DNA from: Streptomyces sp. AC558_RSS880
Lineage (GTDB): Bacteria; Actinomycetota; Actinomycetes; Streptomycetales; Streptomycetaceae
Direction: 5' to 3'
Assembly (NCBI RefSeq): GCF_019049255.1
Contig: NZ_JAGMUJ010000191.1
Location: forward strand, 152,657 to 216,656
Length of the DNA stretch: 64,000 nt
Shown: positions 45,114 to 54,085 of the stretch, one piece after another
Position numbering within the stretch: the stretch's first letter is position 1
Layout of the letters: each line of letters starts with the position of its first letter
Notes under the pieces: generated by a model
What the model was told of the DNA's origin: nothing
Database searches by the model: none
Seen by the model: the letters and a program-made list of their open reading frames with translations, nothing else
Position numbers and translations under genes: made by a program

Positions 45114-45156
45114 GTCGGGACGACAGGATGTGAACCTGCGACCCCTTGACCCCCAG
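45114..45156 (-). other. 3' half of tRNA-Pro, attachment-site scar
   Basis: Minus-strand sequence from CTGGGGGTCAAG (anticodon loop with GGG) through the T-arm GGTTCACATCC to CGTCCCGAC is the 3' half of a proline tRNA. The 5' half is missing: the expected CTTGA of the anticodon stem is replaced by unrelated sequence. Identity that begins in the anticodon loop is what tyrosine-recombinase integration into a tRNA gene leaves at the distal end. The T-loop has TTCACAT where TTCAAAT is usual, so it has also drifted. Confidence 0.75.
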
Positions 45157-45174
45157 GAGCGCGGGCTACAAGGA

Positions 45175-45286
45175 CTATCTGGCTGAACCGCCCATTTCCA
45201 GGGCAGATACCGTGCGCTTCGCGGTGTCAAGTTCGGCATCGCGCATGCCGTTTGGTCCCCAACTGGTCCCCATGACGCAGGCCAGG
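45175..45286 (-). pseudogene. Possible integrase C-terminal tail
   Basis: A short minus-strand frame ending at TAG 45175-45177 reads MGTSWGPNGMRDAEL, resembling the variable tails of Streptomyces phage-type integrases (patterns such as GTxxGTK or GPxxGP). It points into the tRNA half, where an integrase gene of this kind would end. An in-frame TGA precedes it at 45287, so only about 35 codons survive. Weak evidence; depends on the tRNA scar for meaning. Confidence 0.35.
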
Positions 45287-45373
45287 TTTCAGTCCCACAG
45301 CCAGCTCCCAGGGCTCTGTCAGTGGCCGACGTCACCGTGAGAGATCAGCCGGATCGGTTCGTGGCCTCGGAGG

Positions 45374-45937
45374 GTGGCAGGCGTGGGTGACGTGGAGTGG
45401 CCGAGAGATCCACGGGCCTACGGACAGGCCGTCGCCGCCCTGGTCAGCTGCATGCACCCGCGGCTCCTGCGCGTCGATGGATCAGGCGGCGATGGCGGCA
45501 GAGACGCACAGCTCACGGATCCCGACGGGCTCCACGTCTTCGTACCGATCGACCTCAGCCCGACCGAGGAGAAGTGGTTCAGCGGCCTTCAGCAGCGGTC
45601 CTCGTGTCCCCTTTCGTGGCGCGGGGCCGCCTGGATCAAGGCCCGACCGGCCGAGCACCCGGCTGTGCGCCGGTTCTGTCTCGCTGGCCATCACGCGGAG
45701 CTGGGGCACCTGCTTCAGGAGATCGCACGGAGCCACATCTCGCCCATTGACACGGCGCAACGCTGCCGCTCACGCGGCCGGCGTGGGAGTTCCCCCTCAT
45801 CCCTGGGGGCAGCCTGTCTGCCGGACCGGATCCAGGGGCCCGCGTGGGGCCTGCACCGTATGCTCCGGTGCCCAGTCCAGGATCCTCACCGCCGCGCCCG
45901 CCGCTTCCCGGCCACGGCAGTGCGCGTGGTGTCGTAG
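45374..45937 (+). pseudogene. Restriction-endonuclease-like domain remnant
   Basis: The first 125 codons resemble a REase-like domain found in actinobacterial defence proteins: LLRVDGSGGDGGRDAQLTD, then VPIDLSPTEEKWFSGLQQR and CPLSWRGAAWIKARPAEHPA. Between DGLHVF and VPIDL, about 40 residues usually containing the ELKSF catalytic strand are missing, an in-frame deletion that removes the ExK active site. After about 45750 the frame is only shadow of the next gene. I regard it as a dead gene from the integrated element. GTG start uncertain. Confidence 0.55.
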
Positions 45938-46699
45938 CGCGATGCCGTTCAGATCGAGATGCGCGGCGAAGGCGGGGTGTTCCGCGAGACGGCGGGCGTA
46001 TGCCCACAGGTGCGGGTGGTCGGTGATGCGGTGCACCGCGCCGGCGTCCAGGTGCCAGCGGTGGACGGTGTCCAGTTGCAGCAGCGTCACCCACAGCTGG
46101 ACGTCGGCGGCTGTCAGCTGGTCACCCAGCACGTAGGGCCGGCGGACCAGGGCTCGTTCGACCGAGTCCAGTCCCTGGAAAAGCGTTTCCAGTGCCCTGT
46201 CGCGTGTGCCGCAGTCGGTGGCGGCCTTTCCGGCCAACTGGGCGGCTGCGGTGATGTCCCGCTCGCAGAGCCGCTCGACGGCGTGGATCGCGCCATGGGA
46301 ACCGGGCGGGTGGAGGGCGACGCCGAGGCTGCCGCCGAAGTGCCGGACCAGGTCGCTGAGGATGTCCGGGGTGTGCGTAGTGACGATCCGTCCCGTCCAG
46401 TCGTCGCTGAGCACCGGGGCCGTTGCCGGTCCGGGATACCGATGCGCGCTCGCCTCGTACAGCGGGCGCAGAGCCAGGTGTCCGCCGTCCGGCCCGTCAG
46501 GCACGGCCGGCAGTGGCTCTACGGGGAGGGTGTCGTCCAGGCTGAGCAGGCTGTGTGTGATCGCGATCCGGAGACAGTGTGGGCAGGCGAGTGCGAGGTG
46601 GAGCCGGTAGCGGCGGGGCGCGGCGTGGTAGCCGCTGCGGGCGTCACGACCGATCCTGCCGCGGAGGGAGGGGACGGCTGTCGGGTGGGTGGCGGGCAT
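45797..46699 (-). CDS. Glutathionyl-hydroquinone-reductase-like protein
   Basis: GST-fold protein of 300 residues. The thioredoxin-like half has RYRLHLALACPHCLRIAITH, where the family has CPWAHR; next come TAPVLSDDWTGRIVTTHTPD and the helical GST-C half (RRPYVLGDQLTAADVQLWVT). Family members reduce glutathionyl-hydroquinones; streptomycetes use mycothiol instead of glutathione, so the true thiol is open. AGGGAG precedes the ATG at 46699. A Cys-containing leader peptide 147 bp upstream on the same strand and the sulfonate genes beyond point to sulfur control. Confidence 0.8.
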   Translation of the reverse strand: MPATHPTAVPSLRGRIGRDARSGYHAAPRRYRLHLALACPHCLRIAITHSLLSLDDTLPVEPLPAVPDGPDGGHLALRPLYEASAHRYPGPATAPVLSDDWTGRIVTTHTPDILSDLVRHFGGSLGVALHPPGSHGAIHAVERLCERDITAAAQLAGKAATDCGTRDRALETLFQGLDSVERALVRRPYVLGDQLTAADVQLWVTLLQLDTVHRWHLDAGAVHRITDHPHLWAYARRLAEHPAFAAHLDLNGIALRHHAHCRGREAAGAAVRILDWAPEHTVQAPRGPLDPVRQTGCPQG

Positions 46700-46789
46700 T
46701 ACGTCTCCCTGGAGCGCTTGGTCCGGTAGCCCGGTCCGGAGCATCCGGCGGCGTCGGCGGGTGCGTGTCCGGAGCTGCGGAGCATCGGA

Positions 46790-46806
46790 GGGCCGGCCGC
46801 CGGCCC
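46790..46806 (-). promoter_or_regulatory. Hairpin between leader peptide and reductase gene
   Basis: GGGCCGG-CCG-CCGGCCC lies 40 bp past the leader-peptide stop, next to a triple GGGTCC repeat. It is a candidate attenuator structure governed by translation of the leader peptide. Inferred from position only. Confidence 0.4.
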
Positions 46807-46845
46807 GTGGCACGGGTCCGGGTCCGGGTCCGGTGGAAGAGGGAA

Positions 46846-47001
46846 TCAGGCGCCGTGGGCTGCCGGGGCGTGGGCGGTTCGGCGGTGTGCGGCCGACGCG
46901 CTGCACACGCGCAGCAGATCGATGTGGCGGCGGCTGGTCAGCAGAGGCAGGGATGCCGGTGCGAGGAGACCTTCGTCGGGGTCCCGCGCCGAACGGCCCA
47001 T
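46846..47001 (-). CDS. Sulfur-type leader peptide (51 aa)
   Basis: A short frame from ATG 47001 to TGA 46846 containing LTSRRHIDLLRVCSA. This is the hallmark of the so-called putative leader peptides that precede sulfur-uptake operons in streptomycetes and related genera (core SRRHxDLxR followed by Cys). It is upstream of the reductase gene on the same strand. Translation arrest at the Cys codon under cysteine shortage would be the switch. Its Ala/His-rich tail and long N-terminus are atypical, and a later internal start is possible. Confidence 0.7.
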   Translation of the reverse strand: MGRSARDPDEGLLAPASLPLLTSRRHIDLLRVCSASAAHRRTAHAPAAHGA

Positions 47002-47062
47002 ACCATCCCTACCTTTTCACTGGGGATTCCACTCCGGAGTGTGCGGCTGCTCCACCGTCGCG

Positions 47063-47677
47063 TCAAGAGCGCGTACTGCGGACACTCCACCGCCCGGTGC
47101 GGACGCCGGGTTCGCGTCGGCACCGGGCGGTTCCACCAGCCCCCCGGGCCACCGGTCCGTGGGGGAGACGCATCGGACCGGTCGACGGATCACGCGCGCG
47201 CGACAGCTCCGTCCGTCGAGGCGCCGGAGGCGACGCCGTACCCGGGCTCCAGCACCGTCTCGGGGAGAGCAGCACCGAGCGGCGGCCGTCCACGCCGGCC
47301 GGGGCGCCGCCGTCGATGGTGGCACGGCGCAGGGTGCGCTCGTGGTCGTCGGAATCGTCCACGCCGTAGTGCTGCGTGGCGCGGTCGTCCCAGAGGGCGA
47401 CATCGCCGGCCCGCCACTGCCGGCGCACGGTGTTCTCCGGGCGCTCCACGTGCGACTGGAACACGCCGATCAGCGCGCGGGGGTCGGCGCCGCTGAAGCC
47501 GGTGAGCTTCTGCAGGAAGTCGCCGAGGATCAGGCTGCGTTCACCGGTTTCGGGGTGGACCCGCACGACGGGGTACTCGGTGCGGAACCTGGTCGGTGTG
47601 AAGACCTTGCGGTGCTGTTCCAACGCCTCGGAGAGGGCGTCCGGGCGTCTCGTCGAGTCGCCCACCGCGTGGGTCAT
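47063..47677 (-). pseudogene. 5'-truncated TauD/TfdA dioxygenase
   Basis: A 204-codon frame. Only residues 14-130 resemble TauD/alkylsulfatase-type dioxygenases: RFRTEYPVVRVHPETGERSL, FQSHVERPENTVRRQW, GDVALWDDRATQHYGVDD. The distal iron-binding His and the Arg of the 2-oxoglutarate site are there, but the N-terminal half with HxD is missing, so it cannot be an active enzyme. Yet its ATG overlaps the SsuD stop (ATGA) as a coupled gene would. The tail past the motif is Arg-rich shadow. The truncation probably arose by deletion joining it to ssuD. Confidence 0.75.
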
Positions 47678-48840
47678 CGCGGCCTCGCGACGTCCGCGAG
47701 AGCCACCTGTGCCGCTGACGACGACGCGACCACGCCGGGGTGGAACGGGTGGGTCCACAGACCCTGTGCCCGAAGCCTCGGCAGGACGCCCTCGCCGAAC
47801 CAGTACGCCTCCTCCAGATGCGGATAGCCGGAGAGGACGAACTCGTCGATGCCGAGTCGGTGGTATTCGGCGATCCGTGCGGCGACCTCGTCGTGACTGC
47901 CGACCAGCGCGGTGCCCGCGCCACCCCGCACCAGCCCGATCCCGGCCCACAGGTTGGGATGGATCTCCAGGTCGTCCCGGCTCCCTCCGTGCAGGTCCAG
48001 CATGCGCCGCTGTCCCTCGGACTCGCTTCGGGCGAGGCCGGCCTGCACGGCCCGTACGGTCCCCGCGTCGAAGCCTTCGAGGAGCCGGTTCGCCTCGGCC
48101 CACGCCTGCTCGGAGGTGTCGCGGGTGATGACGTGGAGGCGGATGCCGAAGCGGATACGGCGGCCTTCCCTGTCGGCCAGCGCCCTGATCCAGGCGATCT
48201 TCTCGGCGACGGCGGCGGGTGGCTCGCCCCAGGTGAGGTAGACGTCCGCATGGCGTGCCGCGACCTCGCCGGCGATGGGTGAGGAGCCGCCGAAGTACAC
48301 CTCGGGTACGGGGTCGGGCAGCCGGGCGAGCCGGGCGTCCTCGACCTGGAGGTGTTCACCTCGCAGGTCGACGGTCCCGCCCTCCCACAACCCGCGTACG
48401 ACCTCCAGGAACTCTCCGGTACGGCGATACCGGGCGTCCTTGTCGAGGAAGTCGCCGTACGCCCGTTGCTCGCGGCTCTCACCGCCCGTGACCACGTTCA
48501 GCAGGAGCCGCCCACCGGTCTGCCTCTGGAAGGTGGACGCCATCTGCGCGGCCAGGGTCGGCGAGACGAATCCCGGGCGGAAGGCGACCAGGAACTTCAG
48601 GCGCTCGGTGTGCTGGCTGACCATGGCGGTGGTCAGCCAGGCGTCCTCGCACCAGGCGCCGGTCGGGGTGAGCGCGCCGACGAAGCCCAGGTCCTCGGCG
48701 GCGCGGGCGATCTGGGTGAGATAGGCGACGGTGGGCGGCCGGTCCCGGCCGGACGACGTGGCGGGGGTGCCATGACCGCCGCCGACGACGTGGCGGCTGT
48801 CTCCGTTGGTGGGAAGGAACCAGTGGAACGTGAGGGGCAC
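47674..48840 (-). CDS. ssuD: FMNH2-dependent alkanesulfonate monooxygenase
   Basis: LLM-fold flavin monooxygenase of 388 residues that releases sulfite from alkanesulfonates using reduced FMN and oxygen. SsuD signs are strong: FHWFLPTNGDSR at the start, RLLLNVVTGGESREQ, VYFGGSSPIAGEVA, YLTWGEPPAAV, and FVLSGYPHLEEAYWFGEGVL at the end. GTG start at 48840. The FMN reductase gene lies 71 bp upstream on the same strand. Last intact gene of the long minus-strand sulfur operon; expected to be induced by sulfate or cysteine starvation. Confidence 0.94.
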   Translation of the reverse strand: MPLTFHWFLPTNGDSRHVVGGGHGTPATSSGRDRPPTVAYLTQIARAAEDLGFVGALTPTGAWCEDAWLTTAMVSQHTERLKFLVAFRPGFVSPTLAAQMASTFQRQTGGRLLLNVVTGGESREQRAYGDFLDKDARYRRTGEFLEVVRGLWEGGTVDLRGEHLQVEDARLARLPDPVPEVYFGGSSPIAGEVAARHADVYLTWGEPPAAVAEKIAWIRALADREGRRIRFGIRLHVITRDTSEQAWAEANRLLEGFDAGTVRAVQAGLARSESEGQRRMLDLHGGSRDDLEIHPNLWAGIGLVRGGAGTALVGSHDEVAARIAEYHRLGIDEFVLSGYPHLEEAYWFGEGVLPRLRAQGLWTHPFHPGVVASSSAAQVALADVARPR

Positions 48841-48911
48841 CTGGGTCTCCGATCAGGGACGCACTCGGAACGGTGCGGGAGGACTGGGCAAGGGGGTCAC
48901 GCACGCAACGC

Positions 48912-49469
48912 TCATCCGGTGGCCGCCAGCAGGGTCGTACGGCCACCCAGCGCTGCGGAGAAGAGGTCCGACACCTGCGCCAGGGGCTCGGCCGCGCTCG
49001 GCGCGAGGGTCAGTGCGCCGTCGTCGCCTCCGGTGATGTCCTTGTCGAGCGTGAACCAGCCGGGGACGATGTGCGAGGCGCCCATGGAGCTCAGCACGGG
49101 GCGCAGGGCGTAGTCGATGGCCAGGACGTGGGCGGTGCTGCCGCCGGTGGCCAGAGGGAGGACGGTCTTGCCCTCCAACGCGTACTGCGGGAGCAGGTCG
49201 AGCAGCGACTTCAGCAGCCCGGAGTAGGCGGCCTTGTAGACGGGGGTGCCGATCACGACCCCGTCCGCCCGGTCGAACAGGGCGGTGGCCTCGACGATCG
49301 CGGGGTGCCGGAAATCGGCACCGAGCAGCGCGTCGGCGGGGAGGGTGCGGACGTCGAGCGCGATCACCTCGTGCCCCTGCGCGATGAGCCGCTCGTCCAG
49401 GTGACGCAGCAGCCGGGCGGTGCGGGAGGTGGCGGAGGGACTTCCGGAGACGGAGAGGACGGTGGCCAT
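48912..49469 (-). CDS. ssuE: NAD(P)H-dependent FMN reductase
   Basis: Flavodoxin-fold reductase of 185 residues supplying FMNH2 to the LLM monooxygenases around it. Motifs: LSVSGSPSATSRTARLLRHL (FMN phosphate loop), GTPVYKAAYSGLLKSLLDLL and LPLATGGSTAHVLAIDYALR, characteristic of SsuE/MsuE. ATG at 49469. One reductase probably serves all four monooxygenases of the cluster. Confidence 0.93.
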   Translation of the reverse strand: MATVLSVSGSPSATSRTARLLRHLDERLIAQGHEVIALDVRTLPADALLGADFRHPAIVEATALFDRADGVVIGTPVYKAAYSGLLKSLLDLLPQYALEGKTVLPLATGGSTAHVLAIDYALRPVLSSMGASHIVPGWFTLDKDITGGDDGALTLAPSAAEPLAQVSDLFSAALGGRTTLLAATG

Positions 49470-49631
49470 GGTGGGTGAACCTTTCAGGAGTACCGGGCGG
49501 GGTGGGCGGTTCGCCCGGTGACGAGGTGACGGCCGGGGTCGGGGTCGTCGAGCTCGTCGGGCGAGGAGGTCATGCCTTCCGTGGTGGGGAGGAGCGGCCC
49601 CGGCGGTGCCACTGCACGGGGCAGGCGGACT

Positions 49632-51008
49632 TCACGACGCCGCCCGTTGCTCGCCGCGTGCGTCGTCGGGGTGGGCGAGGCCGAGCTGGTGCCGCAGGGT
49701 CGGGCCCTCGTACTCCGCGCGGAAGACGCCCCGTTCCTGGAGGAGGGGGACCACCTTGTCCGCGAAGACGTCCAGGCCGCCCGGTGTGATGTGGGGGACG
49801 AGGATGAAGCCGTCGGAAGCGTCGGCCTGCACGAAGTGGTTGATGTTCCTGGCGACGGTCTCCGGGGAGCCCACGAAGTTCTGGCGGTTGCCGGTGTTGA
49901 TGACGAGATCGCGGATGGACCAGTTGTTGGCCGCGGCGAGCTCGCGCCATTCTCGGGCCGTGGCCAGCGGGTCGCGGTACATCCGTACCTGGGCACGGCC
50001 CTCGGCGATGTGGTGGTCGCCGACGTCCGGGTCGATGTCGGGAAGCGGCCCCTCCGGGTCGTACGACGACAGGTCCCGGTTCCAGACGAACTCCAGGTGC
50101 CTGAGGGCGGTGGCACCGCTGACCTGCCGGCGGCGCACCTCCTGTGCCAGTTCCTCCGCCTCCGCGTCGGTGTCGCCGAGCACGAAGGTGGCGGCGGGCA
50201 GGACGAGGAGCTCGTCGGGGCGGCGGCCGTACGTGGCGAGGCGGTGCTTGACGTCGGTGTAGAACGCCTGGCCCGCCTCCAGGGTGGCGTGCCGGCTGAA
50301 GATCGCGTCGGCGCCCGCCGCGGCGAACTCACGGCCCTCGTCGGAGTCGCCCGCCTGGAAGATCACCGGGCGCCCCTGTGGGGAGCGCGGGACGTTGAAC
50401 CGGCCGTGGATGTCGAAGTGCTGCCCCGTGTGGACGAAGGAACCGGCCTTCGCATCCCGCAGGAAGGTGCCGGTGGCCTGGTCGGCGACGATCTCGTCGC
50501 CGTGCCAGGAGTCGAGGAGTTCGTTCGCCGTGGCGAGGAACTCCTTGGCACGGCTGTAGCGCTCCTCCTGCGGGAGGAAGCCGCCGCGACGGAAGTTCTC
50601 GCCGGTGAAGGCGTCCCAGGAGGTGACCACGTTCCAGGCTGCGCGGCCGCCGGAGAGGTGGTCGAGGCTGGCGAACTGACGGGCGACCTCGTAGGGCTCG
50701 TTGAAGGTGGAGTTGATGGTGCCGGTCAGCCCGAGGCGCTCGGTGACGGCGGCGAGCGCGGCCAGGACGGTGAAGGTGTCGGGGCGGCCGACGACGTCCA
50801 GGTCGTAGATCTTTCCGCCCTGTTCGCGCAGTCTGAGCCCCTCGGCCAGGAACAGGAAGTCGAACTTGGCACGTTCGGCGGTCTGCGCGAAGTGCACGAA
50901 CGAACCGAAGTCGATATGACTGCCGGCCTCCGGGTCGCTCCACACGGTGGTGTTGTTGACGCCCGGGAAGTGGGCGGCCAGGTGGATCCGCTTCAGCGGC
51001 TTGCTCAT
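49632..51008 (-). CDS. NtaA/YtnJ-type LLM monooxygenase
   Basis: Flavin monooxygenase of 458 residues in the NtaA/SnaA/DszA subgroup: IHLAAHFPGVNNTTVWSDPE, FDFLFLAEGLRLRE, AAWNVVTSWDAFTGENF, VIFQAGDSDEGREFAA, DGFILVPHITPGGLDVFADK. These two-component enzymes oxidise C-S or C-N bonds with FMNH2 from a separate reductase. In Bacillus the equivalent YtnJ acts on N-acetyl S-alkylcysteines, which the neighbouring transporter and GNAT genes suggest here too. ATG at 51008 with GGAAGGA upstream; the longer frame is shadow. Confidence 0.88.
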   Translation of the reverse strand: MSKPLKRIHLAAHFPGVNNTTVWSDPEAGSHIDFGSFVHFAQTAERAKFDFLFLAEGLRLREQGGKIYDLDVVGRPDTFTVLAALAAVTERLGLTGTINSTFNEPYEVARQFASLDHLSGGRAAWNVVTSWDAFTGENFRRGGFLPQEERYSRAKEFLATANELLDSWHGDEIVADQATGTFLRDAKAGSFVHTGQHFDIHGRFNVPRSPQGRPVIFQAGDSDEGREFAAAGADAIFSRHATLEAGQAFYTDVKHRLATYGRRPDELLVLPAATFVLGDTDAEAEELAQEVRRRQVSGATALRHLEFVWNRDLSSYDPEGPLPDIDPDVGDHHIAEGRAQVRMYRDPLATAREWRELAAANNWSIRDLVINTGNRQNFVGSPETVARNINHFVQADASDGFILVPHITPGGLDVFADKVVPLLQERGVFRAEYEGPTLRHQLGLAHPDDARGEQRAAS

Positions 51009-51028
51009 GACGGTCGCGTCCTTCCGGC

Positions 51029-52228
51029 TCAGGCGGCGTAGCGGTTGGCGGGCCGGGCCAGTCCCAGCAGCCCGCGCAGGGTGTCGGCCTCGTAGGCGAG
51101 GCGGAAGGCTCCCCTGCGCTGGAGTTCGGGGACCAGGCTCCGGGTGATCGCCGGAAGGTCGTGCCCCAGGACGGCGGGACGCAGCCGGTAGCCGGTGAGG
51201 CCGGCCGACCGCCACTCCAGGAGCAGATCGGCGAGTGCGGCGGGTGTGCCGGTGAAGACGCGGGCGTCGCTCGTGTACGGCTCACCCGCGAGGGCATCGA
51301 GCCGCTCACGTCGGGCCGCCGCGGCACCGGGGTCGTCGTCGAGGAGGACCACGAGATCGGCGAAGACGTGCAGCGGCTGTCCGGCGCGGCCGGCCGCTTC
51401 CTGCTCGGCACGGATCTCCGCGACGATCGCGCGGGCCTGCCCGCGGTCGTGCGGGGTGACGTAGCCGACGTCGGCCTGCCGGGCGACCAGCCGGTACGGC
51501 ACGGTCCGGTGGGCGAGGGCGGTGACGACGGGCTGGCCCTGCGGCGGGCGGGGGGTGATGGACGGACCTCTGACGCTGAAGTACCTCCCCTTGAAGTCGA
51601 TGTGGTGCAGCTTGTCCCGGTCGACGAACCGACCGGTGGCCACGTCCCGGATCTCCGCGTCGTCCTCCCAGCTGTCCCAGAGGCGACGTACGACCTCGAC
51701 GTGGTCGGCGGCCTCGTCGAAGAGGTCGGTCATCACCTCTCGCGCGGCCGGGCTGTCGTAGGCGTCGATGCGGGGGATCGTGCGGCGGCCGAAGTGCGCG
51801 GCCTCGTTCGGGCGCGCGGTGATCTGCGCGCGCAGACCGGCCCGGCCGTTGCTGACGTGGTCGAGCGTGGCGATCGCCTTGGAGAGATGGAAGGGCTCCG
51901 TGTGGGTGACGACCGCGGTCGGGACCAGGCCGATGTGCCGGGTGAGGGGCGCGACCCGGGCCGCTGTCTGGACGGCGTCCAGGCGGCCGCGGACCTGGTC
52001 GGTGCGGTCGTCCGGTTCGAGGAAGTGGGAGGACTGCGGGCCGAGACCGTCCTCGATGGTCACGAAGTCGAGCAGCCCGCGCTCGGCCTCGGTGACCAGA
52101 TCGGCCCAGTAGCCGGCGGTGAAGAGCTCCTGGGGGCGGGCGGTGGGCTCTCGCCAGGAGGCCGGGTGCCAGCCGGTGCCGTCCAGGGCGACGGCGAGGT
52201 GCAGCGGGGTGGAAGGGGCTGAGGACAC
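51029..52228 (-). CDS. LLM flavin-dependent monooxygenase
   Basis: Luciferase-like monooxygenase of 399 residues: LHLAVALDGTGWHPASWREP, LLDFVTIEDGLGPQSS, RAGLRAQITARPNEAAHFGR, PPQGQPVVTALAHRTVPYRL. Related to the previous gene but a separate subgroup. It follows 20 bp from the NtaA-type gene, on the same strand. Substrate unknown; the operon implies organosulfur compounds. GTG start at 52228. Confidence 0.86.
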   Translation of the reverse strand: MSSAPSTPLHLAVALDGTGWHPASWREPTARPQELFTAGYWADLVTEAERGLLDFVTIEDGLGPQSSHFLEPDDRTDQVRGRLDAVQTAARVAPLTRHIGLVPTAVVTHTEPFHLSKAIATLDHVSNGRAGLRAQITARPNEAAHFGRRTIPRIDAYDSPAAREVMTDLFDEAADHVEVVRRLWDSWEDDAEIRDVATGRFVDRDKLHHIDFKGRYFSVRGPSITPRPPQGQPVVTALAHRTVPYRLVARQADVGYVTPHDRGQARAIVAEIRAEQEAAGRAGQPLHVFADLVVLLDDDPGAAAARRERLDALAGEPYTSDARVFTGTPAALADLLLEWRSAGLTGYRLRPAVLGHDLPAITRSLVPELQRRGAFRLAYEADTLRGLLGLARPANRYAA

Positions 52229-52297
52229 GAGTGGGTACCTTCCTGGCAGGAGGCCGGTGCGCGGGGACGGGCGGCGGCCGGACGACCGCCGGTGGGG

Positions 52298-53281
52298 CTA
52301 CTTGTCGGTCCTCGGCAGGCCGGGCGGGTTGATCTCCGACTTCGTCACGGCCTCGTCGGTCAGGCCCCAGCGCTCGAGCACCTTCGCGTACGTTCCGTTG
52401 TCGATGACATGGTTGAGCGCGTCGGCGAGCGGCTCGACCAGGCCGCTGTCCTTCTTGGTGGTGGCCGCGATCAGTCCCTGGAGGGTGGCGCCGGCGCCGG
52501 AGTAGGTGCCGACGACCTCGGTCTTCCCGGTGGTGGCCGCGTGGTGAGCGGCGGTCGGGTTGGGGCCGAGGTAGAGGTCGATGCGGCCGGACCGGAGGGC
52601 GAGGTAGGTGTCGCTGTCGTTCTGGTAGTACTTGATGTCCACCGGCTCGCGGCCGGCCTTCTCGTTCTCCTTGCTCCACTCGATCAGCAGCTTCTCCTGG
52701 TTGGTGCCGCTCTGGACGGCGACCGTCCTGCCCGCCACGTTCTCCGGCCCGGTGACCTTCAGGCCGCTGCCCTTCTTCGCCTCGAAGCCCAGGTTGTCCT
52801 CGCGGTAGGTGGCGAAGTCGTACTTCTCCTTGCGCTCCTCGGTGACCGTGATGTTGCTGAAGCCGACGTCGTACTTGGCGCTGTCCAGGCCGACGAAGAC
52901 GTTCTCCCAGGAGACCGTGTTGATGTGCGGTTCGAGGCCGAGCACGTCGGCGACCAAGTACGCGATGTCGGACTCGACACCGATGACGGTCTTGTCGTCG
53001 GTGGCGTAGAAGGTCAGCGGTGCCGCGGAGCCGGAGGACTGGACGAGCTCCAGCGTTCCTCTCTCGCGGATCCTCTCCGGGACCTCGGCGGCTATGGAGT
53101 CGACCTTGCCGGTGGTGACGCGGTGCTGCTGCGGACTCAGGTTGATCTTCGTACCGGCGCCCTTGGTGGCCGCGACCTCGGTGGTGCCGCCGTCGGAGGG
53201 GTTGCCGCAGGCGGCAAGGACGAGGGCGGAGGCGAGTCCGAGCGCGGCAGCGGCGGTACGGCGGGGAATCGAGAGGGACAC
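52298..53281 (-). CDS. Polar amino-acid-type binding lipoprotein
   Basis: Family 3 solute-binding protein, 327 residues. Signal peptide with lipobox LVLAAC. The two lobes show RERGTLELVQSSGSAAPLTF, YDVGFSNITVTEERKEKYDF and VAGRTVAVQSGTNQEKLLIE. Resembles cystine or S-alkylcysteine binding proteins. It follows the ATPase gene by 39 bp in the same operon and is the second such protein in the cluster, like the TcyJ/TcyK pair of Bacillus. Ligand inferred. Confidence 0.85.
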   Translation of the reverse strand: MSLSIPRRTAAAALGLASALVLAACGNPSDGGTTEVAATKGAGTKINLSPQQHRVTTGKVDSIAAEVPERIRERGTLELVQSSGSAAPLTFYATDDKTVIGVESDIAYLVADVLGLEPHINTVSWENVFVGLDSAKYDVGFSNITVTEERKEKYDFATYREDNLGFEAKKGSGLKVTGPENVAGRTVAVQSGTNQEKLLIEWSKENEKAGREPVDIKYYQNDSDTYLALRSGRIDLYLGPNPTAAHHAATTGKTEVVGTYSGAGATLQGLIAATTKKDSGLVEPLADALNHVIDNGTYAKVLERWGLTDEAVTKSEINPPGLPRTDK

Positions 53282-53320
53282 GGTCGGGCTCCTTGCGAAG
53301 GGAAACGGGGTGAAGTGCGG

Positions 53321-54081
<761 letters not shown>

Positions 54082-54085
<4 letters not shown>

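Noticed and set aside
45056..45200. Complete tRNA gene
   Set aside because: Only the half from the anticodon loop to the 3' end is recognisable; D-arm and acceptor 5' strand are missing.
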